From Aristolochia californica (lineage: Eukaryota > Streptophyta > Magnoliopsida > Piperales > Aristolochiaceae), in contig JARWKL010000012.1 in NCBI GenBank assembly GCA_029961685.1, forward strand, positions 21,313,227-21,377,226: a stretch of 64,000 bases of DNA. The letters are read 5' to 3'. The notes under the pieces are model-generated. The model was given only the letters and a program-made list of their open reading frames with translations, ran no database searches and was not told the DNA's origin. How positions within the stretch are numbered: the first letter of the stretch is position 1; the number at the start of each line of letters is the position of its first letter. The position numbers were made by a program, and so were the translations under genes. Shown piece by piece: positions 1 to 10,858 of this stretch.

Positions 1-2
1 AA

Positions 3-113
3 ATACCCCCTATCCCATTTCCAGATGAGTTCAATGGGGAGGGTTTCCTAACCTATAACTCCACAGCTAGGGCTTCATGTTTTCAGGCCAGTGCTGAAGA
101 TGAAAGGCTATAA
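3..113 (+). CDS. C-terminal tail of an LRK10L-type receptor kinase (5' part outside window)
   Basis: An open frame entering from the left edge encodes a 36-residue tail and stops with TAA at 111-113. The PPxPFPDEF and EGF...TARAS pattern matches the extreme C-terminus of the kinase relic at 5904-6799 (PPDPFPDEF...) and, more loosely, the tails of the intact kinases further right (PPHPFPQEF). Only this regulatory tail beyond the kinase core is visible, so whether the gene is intact cannot be judged. Its best match is the nearby pseudogene rather than the B-D array, so it belongs to the older subfamily. Confidence 0.6.
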   Translation: MPPIPFPDEFNGEGFLTYNSTARASCFQASAEDERL

Positions 114-340
114 GCACTCCAATGGCATTGAAGATTTGAATGAGTAACCTGAAAGTTGGACTAGTGAGGCATCTTTTTGCACTTAGCATCTCAGAGTATG
201 TATTTAAATGTTGCAACTCAGCAATAATGGAATTGTAACCATTTGTCCAATAAGTTGATGATGGCAAACTTCTGATTGCTGCAAATGCAAGATGCTGAAA
301 TGCAAATCCTCTTTATACAAGAAACCCATTTGATCTTTTA
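114..340 (+). repeat. 3' flank duplicated at 6800-7020
   Basis: The sequence after the stop codon (GAAGATTTGAATGAGT..., GTGAGGCATCTTTTTGC, AGTATTTAAATGTTGCAACTCA) recurs with small changes after the pseudogene at 6799, up to TGCTGAAATGC. Similarity therefore covers 3' UTR and flank, which indicates a segmental duplication of about 340 bp or more rather than conserved coding sequence alone. Confidence 0.7.
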
Positions 341-399
341 CTTAACATGAAAAAAATTACGTTGCTTGGGCACAATAAAGAAACTATTCACTTTTTAAG

Positions 400-2129
400 G
401 GTAACTCAAATATAAATCACCTCTTGGGTGAAGAACAAAAGACATGACTCAAGTTGGATGTTAGGTACGCTCCTATACTTTTTAGGTAGTGGGTCTAGGT
501 ATTGCTCTGAAGTGATGAAAACACAACAGAATAAATTGAAGAAATACTAGAGGAAAACAACTTTAACAGGAAGGAAGCGACTATGCAACATTCATATTTC
601 CAAACAAATTTAGAATGTGACCTTTTAAAAAAAAAAAAAAAAAGAGGAGACTATAATGGTAGAACTTAATTAATTTGAGGGGGACCACAATTTTTTAGAG
701 ATGATAATATGGAAGATACACAAGCAAGTAACAAAAACACAAAAAATAAAAAATAGCTTCAAAGTAGGATACCGATACCTTAAACGAGCACATCATGGAA
801 AGATTAAGGTTGATCAAGAATCTTTTATTAGAAGAAACATTTGCCTAAAAAACTAAGGTTCTAGGAGAAAAAGACACTCAATTCACTTCAATGCATGGAG
901 AGAAAATAGGAAAAGGAGAAATTTTCAACATAACTAACCTTTGGTTCTTTGGATATTGATATCTCAATAAGTATGGCTTAGAATCACAAAAAAAGTTATT
1001 GATAAAGAAACTAGATTCAAAGATCTTTAATTTGATACCCAATTTGACATAAAAATCTTCATTCTTGAATCTTTTATAGCCACTTGATTTGCTTTATTCT
1101 AGAATATTACCCTTCCTAACTTCAATTAAAATATCTTCTTCAGTATAGATTAGATTGACATGAAAGTTGGTCCTTCTAAAACTAGAATTTGATATATTTC
1201 ATTTAAGAATAATATTCTTTTATAAACATATTTCCTTTAGAGAAAAATCTAATAAATTTTGCACTCTACAATCTGGCTGAATTGAGTACTCTTTCTTCTT
1301 TGACCAGAATGACCATTGACCCTTTCAAAATTGATCTCCCTCTAGAAACTTAATTTTGAGAATTAGTTTAATAGGTTAGAAAATATAATTACAAATATTT
1401 ATTTTGACATATAACTTTCCATATAAAGTCTTATTCTTGATGACTTAAAATGGCTCAAAAATTGAGTTTTTTTGTTGTTGTTGCTCTAACCTCTCTTGTT
1501 GTTTGACCTTTCTTGCTTCAGATATAGATTTCTCTTTGTATAAAAATGAGATTACCAAAATTCTTTTTGAGTTGGAAAGTAGATTCAAAGTTGTTTCTAT
1601 TAATATGTAATTTTCACTATGAAAATTTTAGTATGAAGGTGAAAATACTAAGGAAATAACAAGTACATGAAAAAGAAAGGTAGAAAAAAGGTAGAATATG
1701 AACCTAAATTACTAGAGATGATAAATCAGAAAACGATCATATTATCTCTGTGGGTTGACTGAGTCAACTCATAGAACCCGCTCTAATACCATGTTGAATT
1801 TTTGGAAAAGAGAAAAATTGCATTGACTTATTGTAATTTGGGTACAATGAGATTTTATTTAGAATAGAGGAAACAAGTAGAATCCAATTACAATTAAACT
1901 ACCATTTTCCTAGTTATACCTAAGTTAAACACTAAAAGGTAAGTCCTAAAATAATTAAACAACTGAATATAAATAGAAGACTAACATAACTAAAACATCT
2001 TTAACTGAGACTCTTATGTGAGACCACTTCCTATGAGACTCCTGTAAGACATTACTATATTAATTATAGCTTAGTGAGACTTCGTGTTGTGACAATCATG
2101 TGAAACTCTTTCATACCTACTCTTCAACA
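400..2129 (-). mobile_element. Remnant of an LTR retrotransposon (one LTR, PBS, decayed body)
   Basis: A 338-bp block at 1792-2129 starts TGTTGAATTT and ends CTTCAACA, as an LTR should. It is preceded at 1780-1791 by GCTCTAATACCA, one base from the complement of the plant initiator-Met tRNA primer-binding site used by the other elements here. This places the 5' LTR of a minus-strand element on the right, with its body running left. A word near 487-515 (TAGGTAGTGGG...ATTGCTCTGAAGTG) also occurs inside the LTR element at 44541-47528 (near 45208-45240), so the body is probably a related non-autonomous element. No coding domain or second LTR was found, and the left boundary is a guess. Confidence 0.45.
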
Positions 2130-3400
2130 AGTTTGATATAAGTAATTGAAGAAATGACATCAAAATAAATGAGAGGCTCAGTAGCATTAATAGCTCTTGC
2201 ACATGTGTCCATGGCATATCGTAAAAAGAGTGGTAAATCTAAATGTGTATGATATTTTAGAGCAATAAAACACCACCACTGAGGATGCATAAGCTTACCA
2301 ATAGGATGTGTCCTTTGGATGACTTCATAATGACCAAAAAGATGATGAAGTGGTAGTGCTGGTCAGAATGATATTCTACATGAACTTACATTCGTGCTCA
2401 TTATGGGAGGATTTGCTTGAACACATGCAACACAACTAAGACATAATTTTTTTGTTAATGAAGATGATCAAGGGCAAGAAAAACTATGAAATAGAAGAAC
2501 ATGAGGACGAGTAAGAAGAAGAAGACGAATGGGATGAAGAAGATGATAAGATGAAGATGAAGTTGGAGAAGAAGACAAGTATTCAGACAAAGAAAGCGGG
2601 CAAGATGAAGATTAATTTGGGAATGACAAATATTAGATGTACATGTAATATTACAATTATTAATCCTAATAATAGACAATTTAGACCTTTTATGTTTGGT
2701 TTTATTACTACTCAATTTAATTATAGTAATCAATTGTGTGATCCACTAGCATGTCACGTAGAAGGTCTTACATTTTATCTCAGTCATCAAAATAGTCTCC
2801 ACAACAACCCCGTCCATAGTAGCTTGAGTCATGACTATCAGAGCAAGACCGCCCACCTTATTCTTAGATGAAGGCATGTATCTGCCTAAGCCATGATTCT
2901 AGTTTTGAGACCCCTGATGGTGCACGACTCTCAGGTAGTGGTCCCCTTGTAACATTTATTTTGTTAATTTGAATAGTTTGTTTCATGTTACTGGTATAAA
3001 GTATTGATAACAGATATTTTTAATGAGGACTTAATCACCAGAGCCTTCCACGTATTAGCCATCTATACTGCAACCCTCGTATAGTTGAGGGTGCAGCCCT
3101 TGCAGGGGCTTGGATAAGCTAGAGATCACTATTCCACCAGGCTATGGACACCCAATGAATTTACATAATAGTGAGTTCACCTGCTTCATCGATGCTTTCA
3201 TAGGAGGCATGCACCGAACAAGGTGATAAGTTCAAGTCTTACAAAGATGAATATTTTTCTAAAATGTTTGACATGATCTAGGTAATTCCACTTTATTTAT
3301 TTTGCCTTGTTGATTACGTGTTTAAGGTATAGTGGGATCATATCTTGTGTTGTTCTATCAACTTAATCGAGGACAAATTTGCAGTTGATTGTTTAATTAC
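2130..3400. other. No recognisable gene; acidic GA-rich stretch, possible CACTA body
   Basis: Plus-strand open frames here are short and unrecognised. A GAAGAAGATGA-rich run at about 2500-2600 would encode an acidic segment. Because a CACTA coding relic and terminus lie just downstream, part of this may be the same element, but no left CACTACAAGAAA-type terminus was found between 1 and 3400. Confidence 0.35.
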
Positions 3401-3419
3401 AAATATGTTAGACATGTTT

Positions 3420-4130
3420 GTAAATCGACTTGGGGCCATGTGTTCAAGGATTATCGCTCTAAACAACACAAGTGGTTCCAAAAATTTAGGGATTTTGAGG
3501 TGGCAATTTAGAATCCATTTCTTGGGTGTCCCCTAGATGATTGGGATTATATATATTGGAAAGTCTTCAGTGACGGTAATTATCATGTATTTTATTTTAT
3601 TTTTTTTATTTATAGTACTAAAAATTACATAGAAATGTGTACGAGTCATTTGTTTTCCCCAGAGAAGATCACAAATCAAATATGAAAATGCTCGACAACA
3701 AGAAATTCAGCATACATGTGGGTCAATGTTTTTTGTGTAGGTACACTATGAGACGGTATTTATAATATTGTTGATATTTTTTTCCTTATAAGGTTTATTG
3801 ACGTAACTTATTTTAATGTTATGTTTGTAGGGTGAGGTCAACAAAGTTGACTTTTAAAAAAAAAACACTCTAGACAAGCTAATGGATGGACATCTAAGGA
3901 AAATAAAGTTGTCCATGTTAGTATTATGCATTTCATTTTTTTATTTTATAATTAAGATAAATTATTAATCTCTATATACAACTTTAACAAGAACTGGTGA
4001 ACATTTGAGTCTTGGAGGCCCGAGTTGCAGGTGTACACGCTATATATGATCAGGTGATGGGTGTAAGAGTTGGTTATGAGAAGGGTTTTGGTGCACCCCC
4101 TTCCTATCGTTTAGAGTATAGGATGAGTTT
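3420..4130 (+). pseudogene. Plant transposase relic (Ptta/En/Spm, Transposase_24-like)
   Basis: Reading plus-strand frames with several jumps gives pieces in the order expected for the family. They are a TWGHVFKDYRSKQHKWFQKF segment, then NPFLGCPLDDWDYIYWKVFS, an RRSQIKYENARQQEIQHTCG block (family pattern S..NK.NR.K...HT.GS), and finally VMGVRVGYEKGFGAPPS, similar to the family's G....GYVRGLG.GP motif. Stops and frameshifts lie between the pieces. These proteins accompany CACTA elements in plants. The assignment rests on motif recognition and order, not an alignment. Confidence 0.5.
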
Positions 4131-4379
4131 GTTAGCTTCTCGTGTAATAGCTACTCTTTCCTATAATTTTGGATCATCTTCATAGTACCCAAGTAGACCA
4201 TGGTCTTTCATCATAACAATTTTTGAGTTTAAATTTTTGGACTTTGATATAATCTTTAAATATCCTTTTTATATTTTTTGTTTATATTTTGTACTCATTT
4301 TGTATATATTCAATCATATAAATATAAAATTTTCATTTAATTCAATTTTTATATTTTATTTATATTAAATATATTACAC

Positions 4380-4880
4380 GTGTAAATAGGAAATAGTAAA
4401 AAACATACAATTATAAAAAATTATTCTTGGAGAAATTATTTCACCATAAAAACTATTCTTGGTGAAACAATTTTATCACAAAACTATTCTCAAAGAGAAA
4501 TTACGTAGTCATAAAAAATATTCTCAAAAAAACTATTTCACCATAAACCTATTCTCGGAGAAATAATTTGAATGATAATTTTTTAATTTTCATAAAAAAA
4601 TAAAATAATTTTAAAAATTAAAAAAATTTCTCTAAAAAATTATTTCACCAAGAATACATTTTAAGAAATTGAAATTAATTCATGTCATAATTAGTTTGTC
4701 TCAAAAAAAATTTTGTGAAATAATTTCACTAAGAAAAGTATTCTTGGCAAAATGAATCACCAAGAAATGGCTAATTATTGTCAATGCAATTCATTTTTTG
4801 ACAATTAATTTTTTTGCAGGTTTTTATTGGCAAAAAAATTCATTGAGAATACTTTTTTGGGGGAAAAGTAGGCTTTTCTT
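4380..4880. repeat. CACTA-style subterminal repeats, both orientations
   Basis: Short related words such as TTCTTGGAGAAATTATTTCACC, TTCTCGGAGAAATAATTT, ATTTCACCAAGAAT and TCACCAAGAAATGG recur on both strands every 30-60 bp in an AT-rich background, immediately inside the putative right terminus at 4919. Some pairs can form local hairpins. Confidence 0.5.
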
Positions 4881-4919
4881 GGGAAAAAAGTCGCTATAAA
4901 AGTCAAATTTCTTGTAGTT

Positions 4920-5815
4920 CTGCAAGAGAGGTGAATAGACTCACTCTATGAGAAGAACGAAACCATTCTCTTTTCACTAGGAGAATAAGGAAACAAATTC
5001 AGGAGTTTGATCTTCTGTGAACCAGGTTTCAATACTAATTTCATTTTTTGTCAATCAAGGGAAAAAGGGTTTCATATAGGGAGGGAGAGTTTAACAAGAA
5101 GGTAGGTTTATTAGAGGGTTTTTTCGGGCCATCTAAGAATGTCACTGATAAAAAAATATAATTACCCATTTAAGTTATCAAAACTTACAAATATAGAAAA
5201 ATTAACTTATTTAACCTATAAAATTTAAATAGGCTAGGGTTATTTATTTATAAAAATTAACTTACATATAATTATTTTTATATGGGAATTCGGATATCTC
5301 CCAAAACATAAATTCTTTCTACGAAGCTTCCTCTCCAGGGAAGCTTCCCTTTTAAGAGGGGCACCCACATCTTTTAAATGTTCTTTTGTCCTAGATATAT
5401 GGAAAATAGTAACTCATACATTTGGAAAGACACCAAAGCTAGGGGAAACTACCTTTTAGCTCACCTTAAAATGGCAAATATTCAAACAATTCAAAATTTT
5501 TTTCTACCGATTACCTTGTGAGAGAATTGGAGTCTTTAAGAATGAACTGAGAACTTGTGAGCAGATTGAAGTAAAAACAAGGAATAAATCAGAGATCATG
5601 TTCATGTCGAAATCCTGAGGGGGGATTAATCAACTTGACACAGGAGATGAACTTCAGCCGCATTACTCAGTTCATCTCGTGATGTCGTTAATGGAGCATC
5701 AACATCTAATTCATGTTGATGAATCAGATGAACCCAAAAATCATCTTCACGGTTTAATATATGGATTCCATATTTCGTAATATATTGTGAATCATCTAAA
5801 TGAAGTGGGCAGGAC
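4920..5815. other. No gene seen; AT-rich spacer
   Basis: No splice-compatible coding frame or repeat terminus was recognised. From about 5820 to 5900 the plus strand becomes a pyrimidine-rich tract that abuts the kinase relic. Confidence 0.4.
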
Positions 5816-5903
5816 GACTCGAACCCTCGTCAAATTTTTTTTTTCACTCTCTTCCGCTCCCTTCCCTCTCTCGGTCTCCTTCTTCCCTCATCTCTTCTTC
5901 CTT

Positions 5904-6799
5904 GGTGGCTTTAGTCGATTATTGTGCCCTAGACAATAATAAAGCATTGGTTTATGAATTCATAGAAAAGGGTTCTTTGGATAATTATATTTATTATAAG
6001 AAGGGATCAATAGATCAAAAAGAAGGCAAAGAAGGTGGGTGGAGTCTCACCTCCCGACAAATGCACAATATAGCAGTGGAGACTGCTAGGGGGATATTGT
6101 ACTTGCATGAAGGATGCATAAACAAGATCTTACATTTAGATATTAAGCCTCATGACGTTTTAATTGATTCCAACTTGACAGGCACAGTAGCAAACTTCGG
6201 ATTGGCTCGACTTATCGATGAAGATAACAACCATTTATCATTCACACATGCTCCGGGGACACCAAGATATGCTACACCAGAGATTTGGACAAAGGCCTAC
6301 GGACCGATAACAGACAAGTCTGATGTGTTTAGCTATGGGATGCTTCTTTTAGAAATGGCAGGAAGAATGAAGTACAATGATTCGAGTGAGGAAAATACTA
6401 CCCAAGCTAATTTTCTAGATTGGGTATTCAAGAAGGCAGGGATACGTGATCCAAAAGTGAAATCTATGATTTAGAAAGTGAGTGCAATTGAAGCAATGGT
6501 AAATGAAGGACAAATAGAAGGAGGAGATGGAGATGGAAAAGGAGACGGAAATGAAGAAGGAGAAGGAGAAGAGAAGATTCAGAAAAAGATGTGCATGGTG
6601 GGTCTTTGGTGCATTCAACACATTCCCACTAACTGACCCACTATGAGAAAAGTGATTCAGATGCTTGAAGGAAATAATGAAATTCAAATACCCCCTGACC
6701 CATTTCCAGATGAGTTCCATGGGGAGGGTTTCCCAACCCATTACTTAACAGCTAGGGCTTCAAGTATTCAAGCCATTCCTATAGATGAAAGGATGTAAG
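5904..6799 (+). pseudogene. Truncated LRK10L-type kinase relic with mutated catalytic residues
   Basis: Homology to the array kinases begins at the hinge (VDYCALDNNKALVYEF) and runs through the C-lobe: HLDIKPHDVL catalytic loop, VANFGLARL, GTPRYATPEIW, DKSDVFSYGMLLLEMAGR, then a GA-rich acidic linker, VGLWCIQHIP and the PPDPFPDEF tail, ending TAA at 6797-6799. The ectodomain, transmembrane segment, glycine loop and VAVK lysine are absent. The loop Asn is Asp (HN to HD) and the DFG Asp is Asn (NFG), so it could not be an active kinase. In-frame stops lie at 6472-6474 and at the TGA replacing the Arg of the NRPTM motif near 6634. The upstream open sequence from 5800 is a CT-rich tract with no family similarity. 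Confidence 0.85.
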
Positions 6800-7040
6800 C
6801 AATGGCTGTGAAGATTTGAATGAGTGACTTAAAAGTTGGACGTGTGAGGCATCTTTTTGCTTTCAGCATCTCAGAGTAAGTATTTAAATGTTGCAACTCA
6901 ACAATAATTAAATAGTTAATCTTGGTTTGTTGTAGATATTAAATATATTTCGTAGACATTATTTAAATAGATATTTTTTATTGTGAAGGATAATTACTGC
7001 AAATGCTAGATGCTGAAATGCTCGTAGTAAGTCGATCTGT

Positions 7041-7502
7041 CTAATGTATAAATCAATTTAAATGAAAAAAACGGAATAAAACCACAAAAAAGTTAACTGT
7101 GAAACAAAAACTAGCCAAAATAAAACCATCTGCTCTGGTGGCATAAAAAATTTCTATGCGAAAAATGAAATCGAAGATAAAATGAACAAAAAATACAAAC
7201 CAATTTTATGTGGCTCAGCCCTGGGAGCCTAATCCACGAACGAAAAGAGAGAGGAGAAATTTTTATTAAATTAAAATGAATTTTTACAATCAATATAATC
7301 CTATTTATTAGCTAAAAAGGATTCTTTAATTAAGGCTTTAAATTTCCTTAATTTAAGAAACCAAAATCAATCAAGATTTTCTCCTGATTTTAGGAAATCA
7401 CGACAAATCAATCTCTTGATTTTTTTTTATTAATTCCTTAAATTATTATATAATTTATTTCTGAATTCTTAATATTAAAATTAATTTAATTGCTCTTTTA
7501 AC
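7041..7502 (-). mobile_element. Possible LTR fragment, minus strand
   Basis: Read on the minus strand, the block starts at 7502 with TGTTAAAAGAGC, preceded by purine-rich AGAAGGGGAA as in a polypurine tract next to a 3' LTR. It is AT-rich with no coding frame. No partner LTR or target duplication was identified, so the inner limit at 7041 is arbitrary. Confidence 0.3.
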
Positions 7503-8149
7503 ATTCCCCTTCTAGTTGTATCGGGGGTCAGAGAAACACAACTTGCTATCTTACACAATAGAACCTTCATCTTGTGAAGGGCACTTCTTTTGTGCTTGGC
7601 ATCGTTGATGGTGCGATGAAGTATCATATGGGATGGACAAAATCTAGAAGAGATGGTAATGACTATGGAGGGGGCCATCTGACTAGCACGTCCTATACCA
7701 TCATGTAAATAAGATATTTATACAAGCAAATAATGTAGACATATAAATCTTTTTTTTAATATGTGTTGGGACAAATTTCGTAAACCAGCTTGAGCCAATT
7801 CTACTATTTAGGACAATAGTGATATTTTTCATGATCCAAAAGTTGGTATTATACCAAGTGCCCTTGATGATCTTCAGTAGTTGGCCCAACGACTACCTCA
7901 GTTGGTTTTATTATCATCATCTACATCTATAGTTCAACCTACACATCCTACAAACACTCTTGTCAGTTCAAGTATTTTTGCTTTATATGTGAGTTCTATT
8001 TCTTTTGGGTTATTAACTCAGGAACACCGTCCCACATATCAAGTATGTCATCTATTTTCATGAATTTTAGTCCCACATAGGTTTATTAGTTGGGAAAGAG
8101 GTTTCTTAACTTAGCTAGTCATTTTGGGATAGACCTTAGACCCAACTTC
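7503..8149 (+). other. Unassigned; probably the decayed 5' part of the copia element
   Basis: No clear domain was read. The stretch from about 7760 has the position and codon texture expected for the gag/pre-integrase part of the copia element whose integrase begins near 8150, but stops and frameshifts prevent assignment. No 5' LTR was found. Confidence 0.3.
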
Positions 8150-9374
8150 ACATAATGGATATAGTACATTTTGATGTATGGAGACCATATTTGCCACTTG
8201 TACTTTTGGTTATAAATATTTTGTTTCTTTTATTAATGATTTCAGTCATTCTACTTTGGTGTATATCCCAAGTGTATCTACTCCATGAGAAACTAGAAGT
8301 CTACAATGTATTTAAATTTTTATCATGAGAAAAAAACTTAGTTTAATGTTTTTCTTCGAGTTTATGAATAATTTTTTTTTACTAATTCTATTAGACTCAT
8401 GGTGTAGTTCACTGATTCATAGGTGTATTTACTCCACAATGAAATGACATAGTAGAAAGGAAAAATCGTCATCTCCTAGAAGTTGCTTGTACTATGCTCA
8501 TTCATATACATCTCTCCAAATCTTATTAGGGTGATGTTCTACATAGTACATGTTTCTTATTAACATGACACCTTCATTTGTTGCACAGGGGGTTGAATTT
8601 CTTTCCAAATATTGAAACTGAAGGCTAAATTAATTTCTCTTTGTCCATGTGTTTTTGGTTGTGTGTCTTATCCATGTTTTTGGCTCCCCAATTGATAAAT
8701 TATCTCCTCAAACAGTTAAATATTTGTTTCTTGGTTATTCTCATACTTAGGAGATATAATGTTATTGTCCTTCTACTAGAAAAACATTTGCATATGCTAA
8801 TATTACATTTTTGTAGGAAGTTTCTTTCTTCTTTGTGTCAAACAAAATGTCTATTCCATCTCTTGTTGATCTAGGTGTTGTTACTCCTAGTCCTATGGAT
8901 GATGTTTCAAGCCACATCAATGACAAGAGACTCTTAGGGAATTAACTAAAGGTCCTTCTCTTTGTCCTCTATTTGAATCCTCTTTGTCGATAGCTCATGA
9001 GGTAAATGATTTAGATCTTCCCATTTAGCTCAAAAAAGGTGTTCGTAAATCAAATACACATCCCCTTTCTCTTTTCTTGGCATTTGATTCTCTTTTTGGC
9101 AATTTCAAAAATCTGCCATGTCCTTGTCCTTATGTAATATTCTTTCATCGGTGCGAGATGTTTTATGTTTTCCTTAGTGGAAGCAAGCTATAGATGTTAA
9201 AATAGAACTTTTACATGATAAAGGTACATGGATACTATTTGATTCACCTATTGGTGAGACAATAGTGGGTTGTCATTGGGTATATACTATGAATTACAAA
9301 GCTGATAGTTCTATAAATAGTTATAAAGCCAAACTGGTGGAAAAAAGGTATATTAAGACTTACGGAGTAGATGT

Positions 9375-9679
9375 TGACAAAACAAGATCAAGGGACTGAC
9401 GGAACAGTCCAAACATCCACAAGAGAGAGCGTAGCTCTCTGGTTTCACGGCGAAACGAAACACACGAAGATCAATCCAAAATTCTTTCCGTTAGGGATTT
9501 TCCCCCTTTCATTAAGTATATATCCTTTAGGTTTTCCTGTTACAAAATGACCTATGGGCCCAAGACAATACCCCCTCATCCCATTAAGCCTAATCAAATA
9601 ACCCTATATACATATCCCAAATTATACAATAATTATGAATATAAATTACATTTAATATACATTTTAACATATCGTAACA
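9375..9679 (-). repeat. 3' LTR of the 9375-11163 element
   Basis: 305 bp, TG...CA. On the minus strand it begins TGTTACGATATG and ends TTGTTTTGTCA. Near-identical to 10859-11163, the visible changes being at GACCT/GGCCC, ATAAT/ACAAT and TTACA/TTATA. This low divergence implies recent insertion. Confidence 0.92.
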
Positions 9680-9686
9680 TCCCCCC

Positions 9687-10590
9687 TCAAATTGATGATG
9701 GTGAGTCAACCAGCAACAATTTGCCAACCAAAAAATTATGTCGGAATTGAGACAATGCTTTGGTGAAGACATCGGCCACTTGAAGATCTGAAGAAATGTA
9801 CGGTAGAGATATTACCCGGCGCTCCAAAGTGTCGCGGATGGAGTGACAGTCAACCTCAATATGCTTGGTACGCTCATGAAAAACCGGATTGGCTGCAATC
9901 TGTATAACACTTGTATTATCTGCATGAAGCGGTGTAGAGGAGAGCTGAGAAAACTGGAACTCAGCAAGAAGACCACGGAGCCAAATAACTTCCGAACACG
10001 CAGTAGACATAGCACGATACTCGGACTCGGTAGATGACTTGGACACTCAATCTTGTTTCTTACATTTCCAAGAAATCAATGCATTGCCTAAAAACATACA
10101 CCAGCCTGTAGTAGAGCGGTGGGTATCGGGGCACCCTGCCCAATCAACATCACTGTAGGCAACCAAATGTAGCGCGGAGCCAGTAGGAAAGAATAAACCA
10201 CGAGCAGGGGAGCTGCGCAGATAGCAGATGATGCGCTGAACGGCCGCAAGATGAAGGTGTCGAGGAGATGCCATAAACTGACTGACCTTATGAACAACAT
10301 AGGAAATGTCCGGGCGAGTAGTAGTCAAGTAGATGAGACTCCCGACTAGTCATCGATAGATAGTCGGATCATCAAGGAGAGTCCCTTCATCTTTCCGATA
10401 CTTGACATTGACCTCCATAGGGGAGGCCACCGAAGATGTGTCCTCCAACCCAGTGAGTGTGATAAAATCTTGAATATACTTATGTTGGTTTAAGAAAATA
10501 CCTTTGAGTGTGTGATGGACCTCCAACCCTAAGAAGTAGGTGAGGCGTCCAAGATCCTTCGTATGAAAAGTGACATGCAACACCATCTGA
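9687..10590 (-). pseudogene. Truncated copia reverse transcriptase C-terminus and RNase H
   Basis: The minus strand begins in RT after the catalytic YVDD region (HTKDLGRLTYFLGLEVHH) and continues through SPMEVNVKYRKDEGTLL, RPDISYVVHKVSQFM, the RNase H strand YSDVDWAGCPDTHRSTTGWC, KSSTESEYRAM and HERTKHIEVDCHSIRD. Two in-frame stops (near 10347 and 10046) break an otherwise continuous frame. The RT active site and everything upstream are absent. It resembles the 3' end of a full copia pol, retained by internal deletion. Confidence 0.88.
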
Positions 10591-10596
10591 AGGTCT

Positions 10597-10697
10597 TAGG
10601 CAAGAGTACTTCCCGGAGGTCACCCATCCTAGAATTACTCTTGCCCAAACTCGCTTAACTTCAGAGTTCTGAATCAAATACCTAGCCAATACAACCC
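10597..10697 (-). ncRNA. 5S rRNA-derived segment in the retroelement leader
   Basis: The minus strand from 10671 to 10604 matches the 3' two thirds of plant 5S rRNA. It has CAGAACTC, AGTTAAGCGAGTTTGGGC (box A region), GAGTAATTCTAGGATGGGTG and GACCTCCGGGAAG (box C region), in 5S order and spacing. The first third (10672-10697) is only weakly similar beyond GGGT. The segment lies between the PBS and the truncated RT, in the sense direction of the element. It is diverged, so it is not expected to be a functional 5S gene, but the internal polymerase III promoter boxes are largely kept. Confidence 0.8.
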
Positions 10698-10846
10698 GAA
10701 AAGACTAGTCGTTTAAGGTGTGGAAAGCCAAGTACCTAACTCAGACCACAAACTCTAACAAGAGTGGACGGAACCACTCTGACACCCACCCCGCCCATTC
10801 TGGAGCCGCTTCTCACGGGATACGAACGCGGGCCGTGGCGTGCCTA

Positions 10847-10858
10847 GCTCTGATACCA
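10847..10858 (-). promoter_or_regulatory. Primer-binding site (initiator-Met tRNA type)
   Basis: The minus strand reads TGGTATCAGAGC directly after the 5' LTR, the standard plant copia primer-binding site complementary to the 3' end of initiator methionine tRNA. Confidence 0.9.

Larger units (their letters stand above)
3401..4919 (+). mobile_element. Right-hand part of a degraded CACTA (En/Spm-like) transposon
   Basis: Three signals agree. A decayed plant En/Spm Transposase_24-type coding block lies at 3420-4130. An AT-rich region with many short direct and inverted copies of a TTCTTGG(A/T)GAAAT-like word follows at 4380-4880, resembling CACTA subterminal repeats. The block ends with TTTCTTGTAGTT at 4908-4919, one base from the canonical right terminus TTTCTTGTAGTG. 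The left terminus and 3-bp target duplication were not located, so the left limit given is only where coding similarity starts. Confidence 0.6.

Noticed and set aside
1780..1791. tRNA-like sequence GCTCTAATACCA (also 10847, 34021, 47080)
   Set aside because: Only the 12-base primer-binding complement of initiator tRNA next to LTRs, not a tRNA gene.
2551..2871. 106-codon plus-strand ORF
   Set aside because: No family features, a competing minus-strand frame, and neighbouring DNA is transposon-derived; left as unassigned sequence.
10480..10689. 69-codon minus-strand ORF spanning the 5S-like piece
   Set aside because: It is a reading frame through rRNA-like sequence fused to an out-of-frame part of RT; no protein similarity.
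10597..10697. Functional 5S rRNA gene
   Set aside because: Diverged, first third not conserved, single copy, and flanked by retroelement PBS and RT; treated as a derived fragment.
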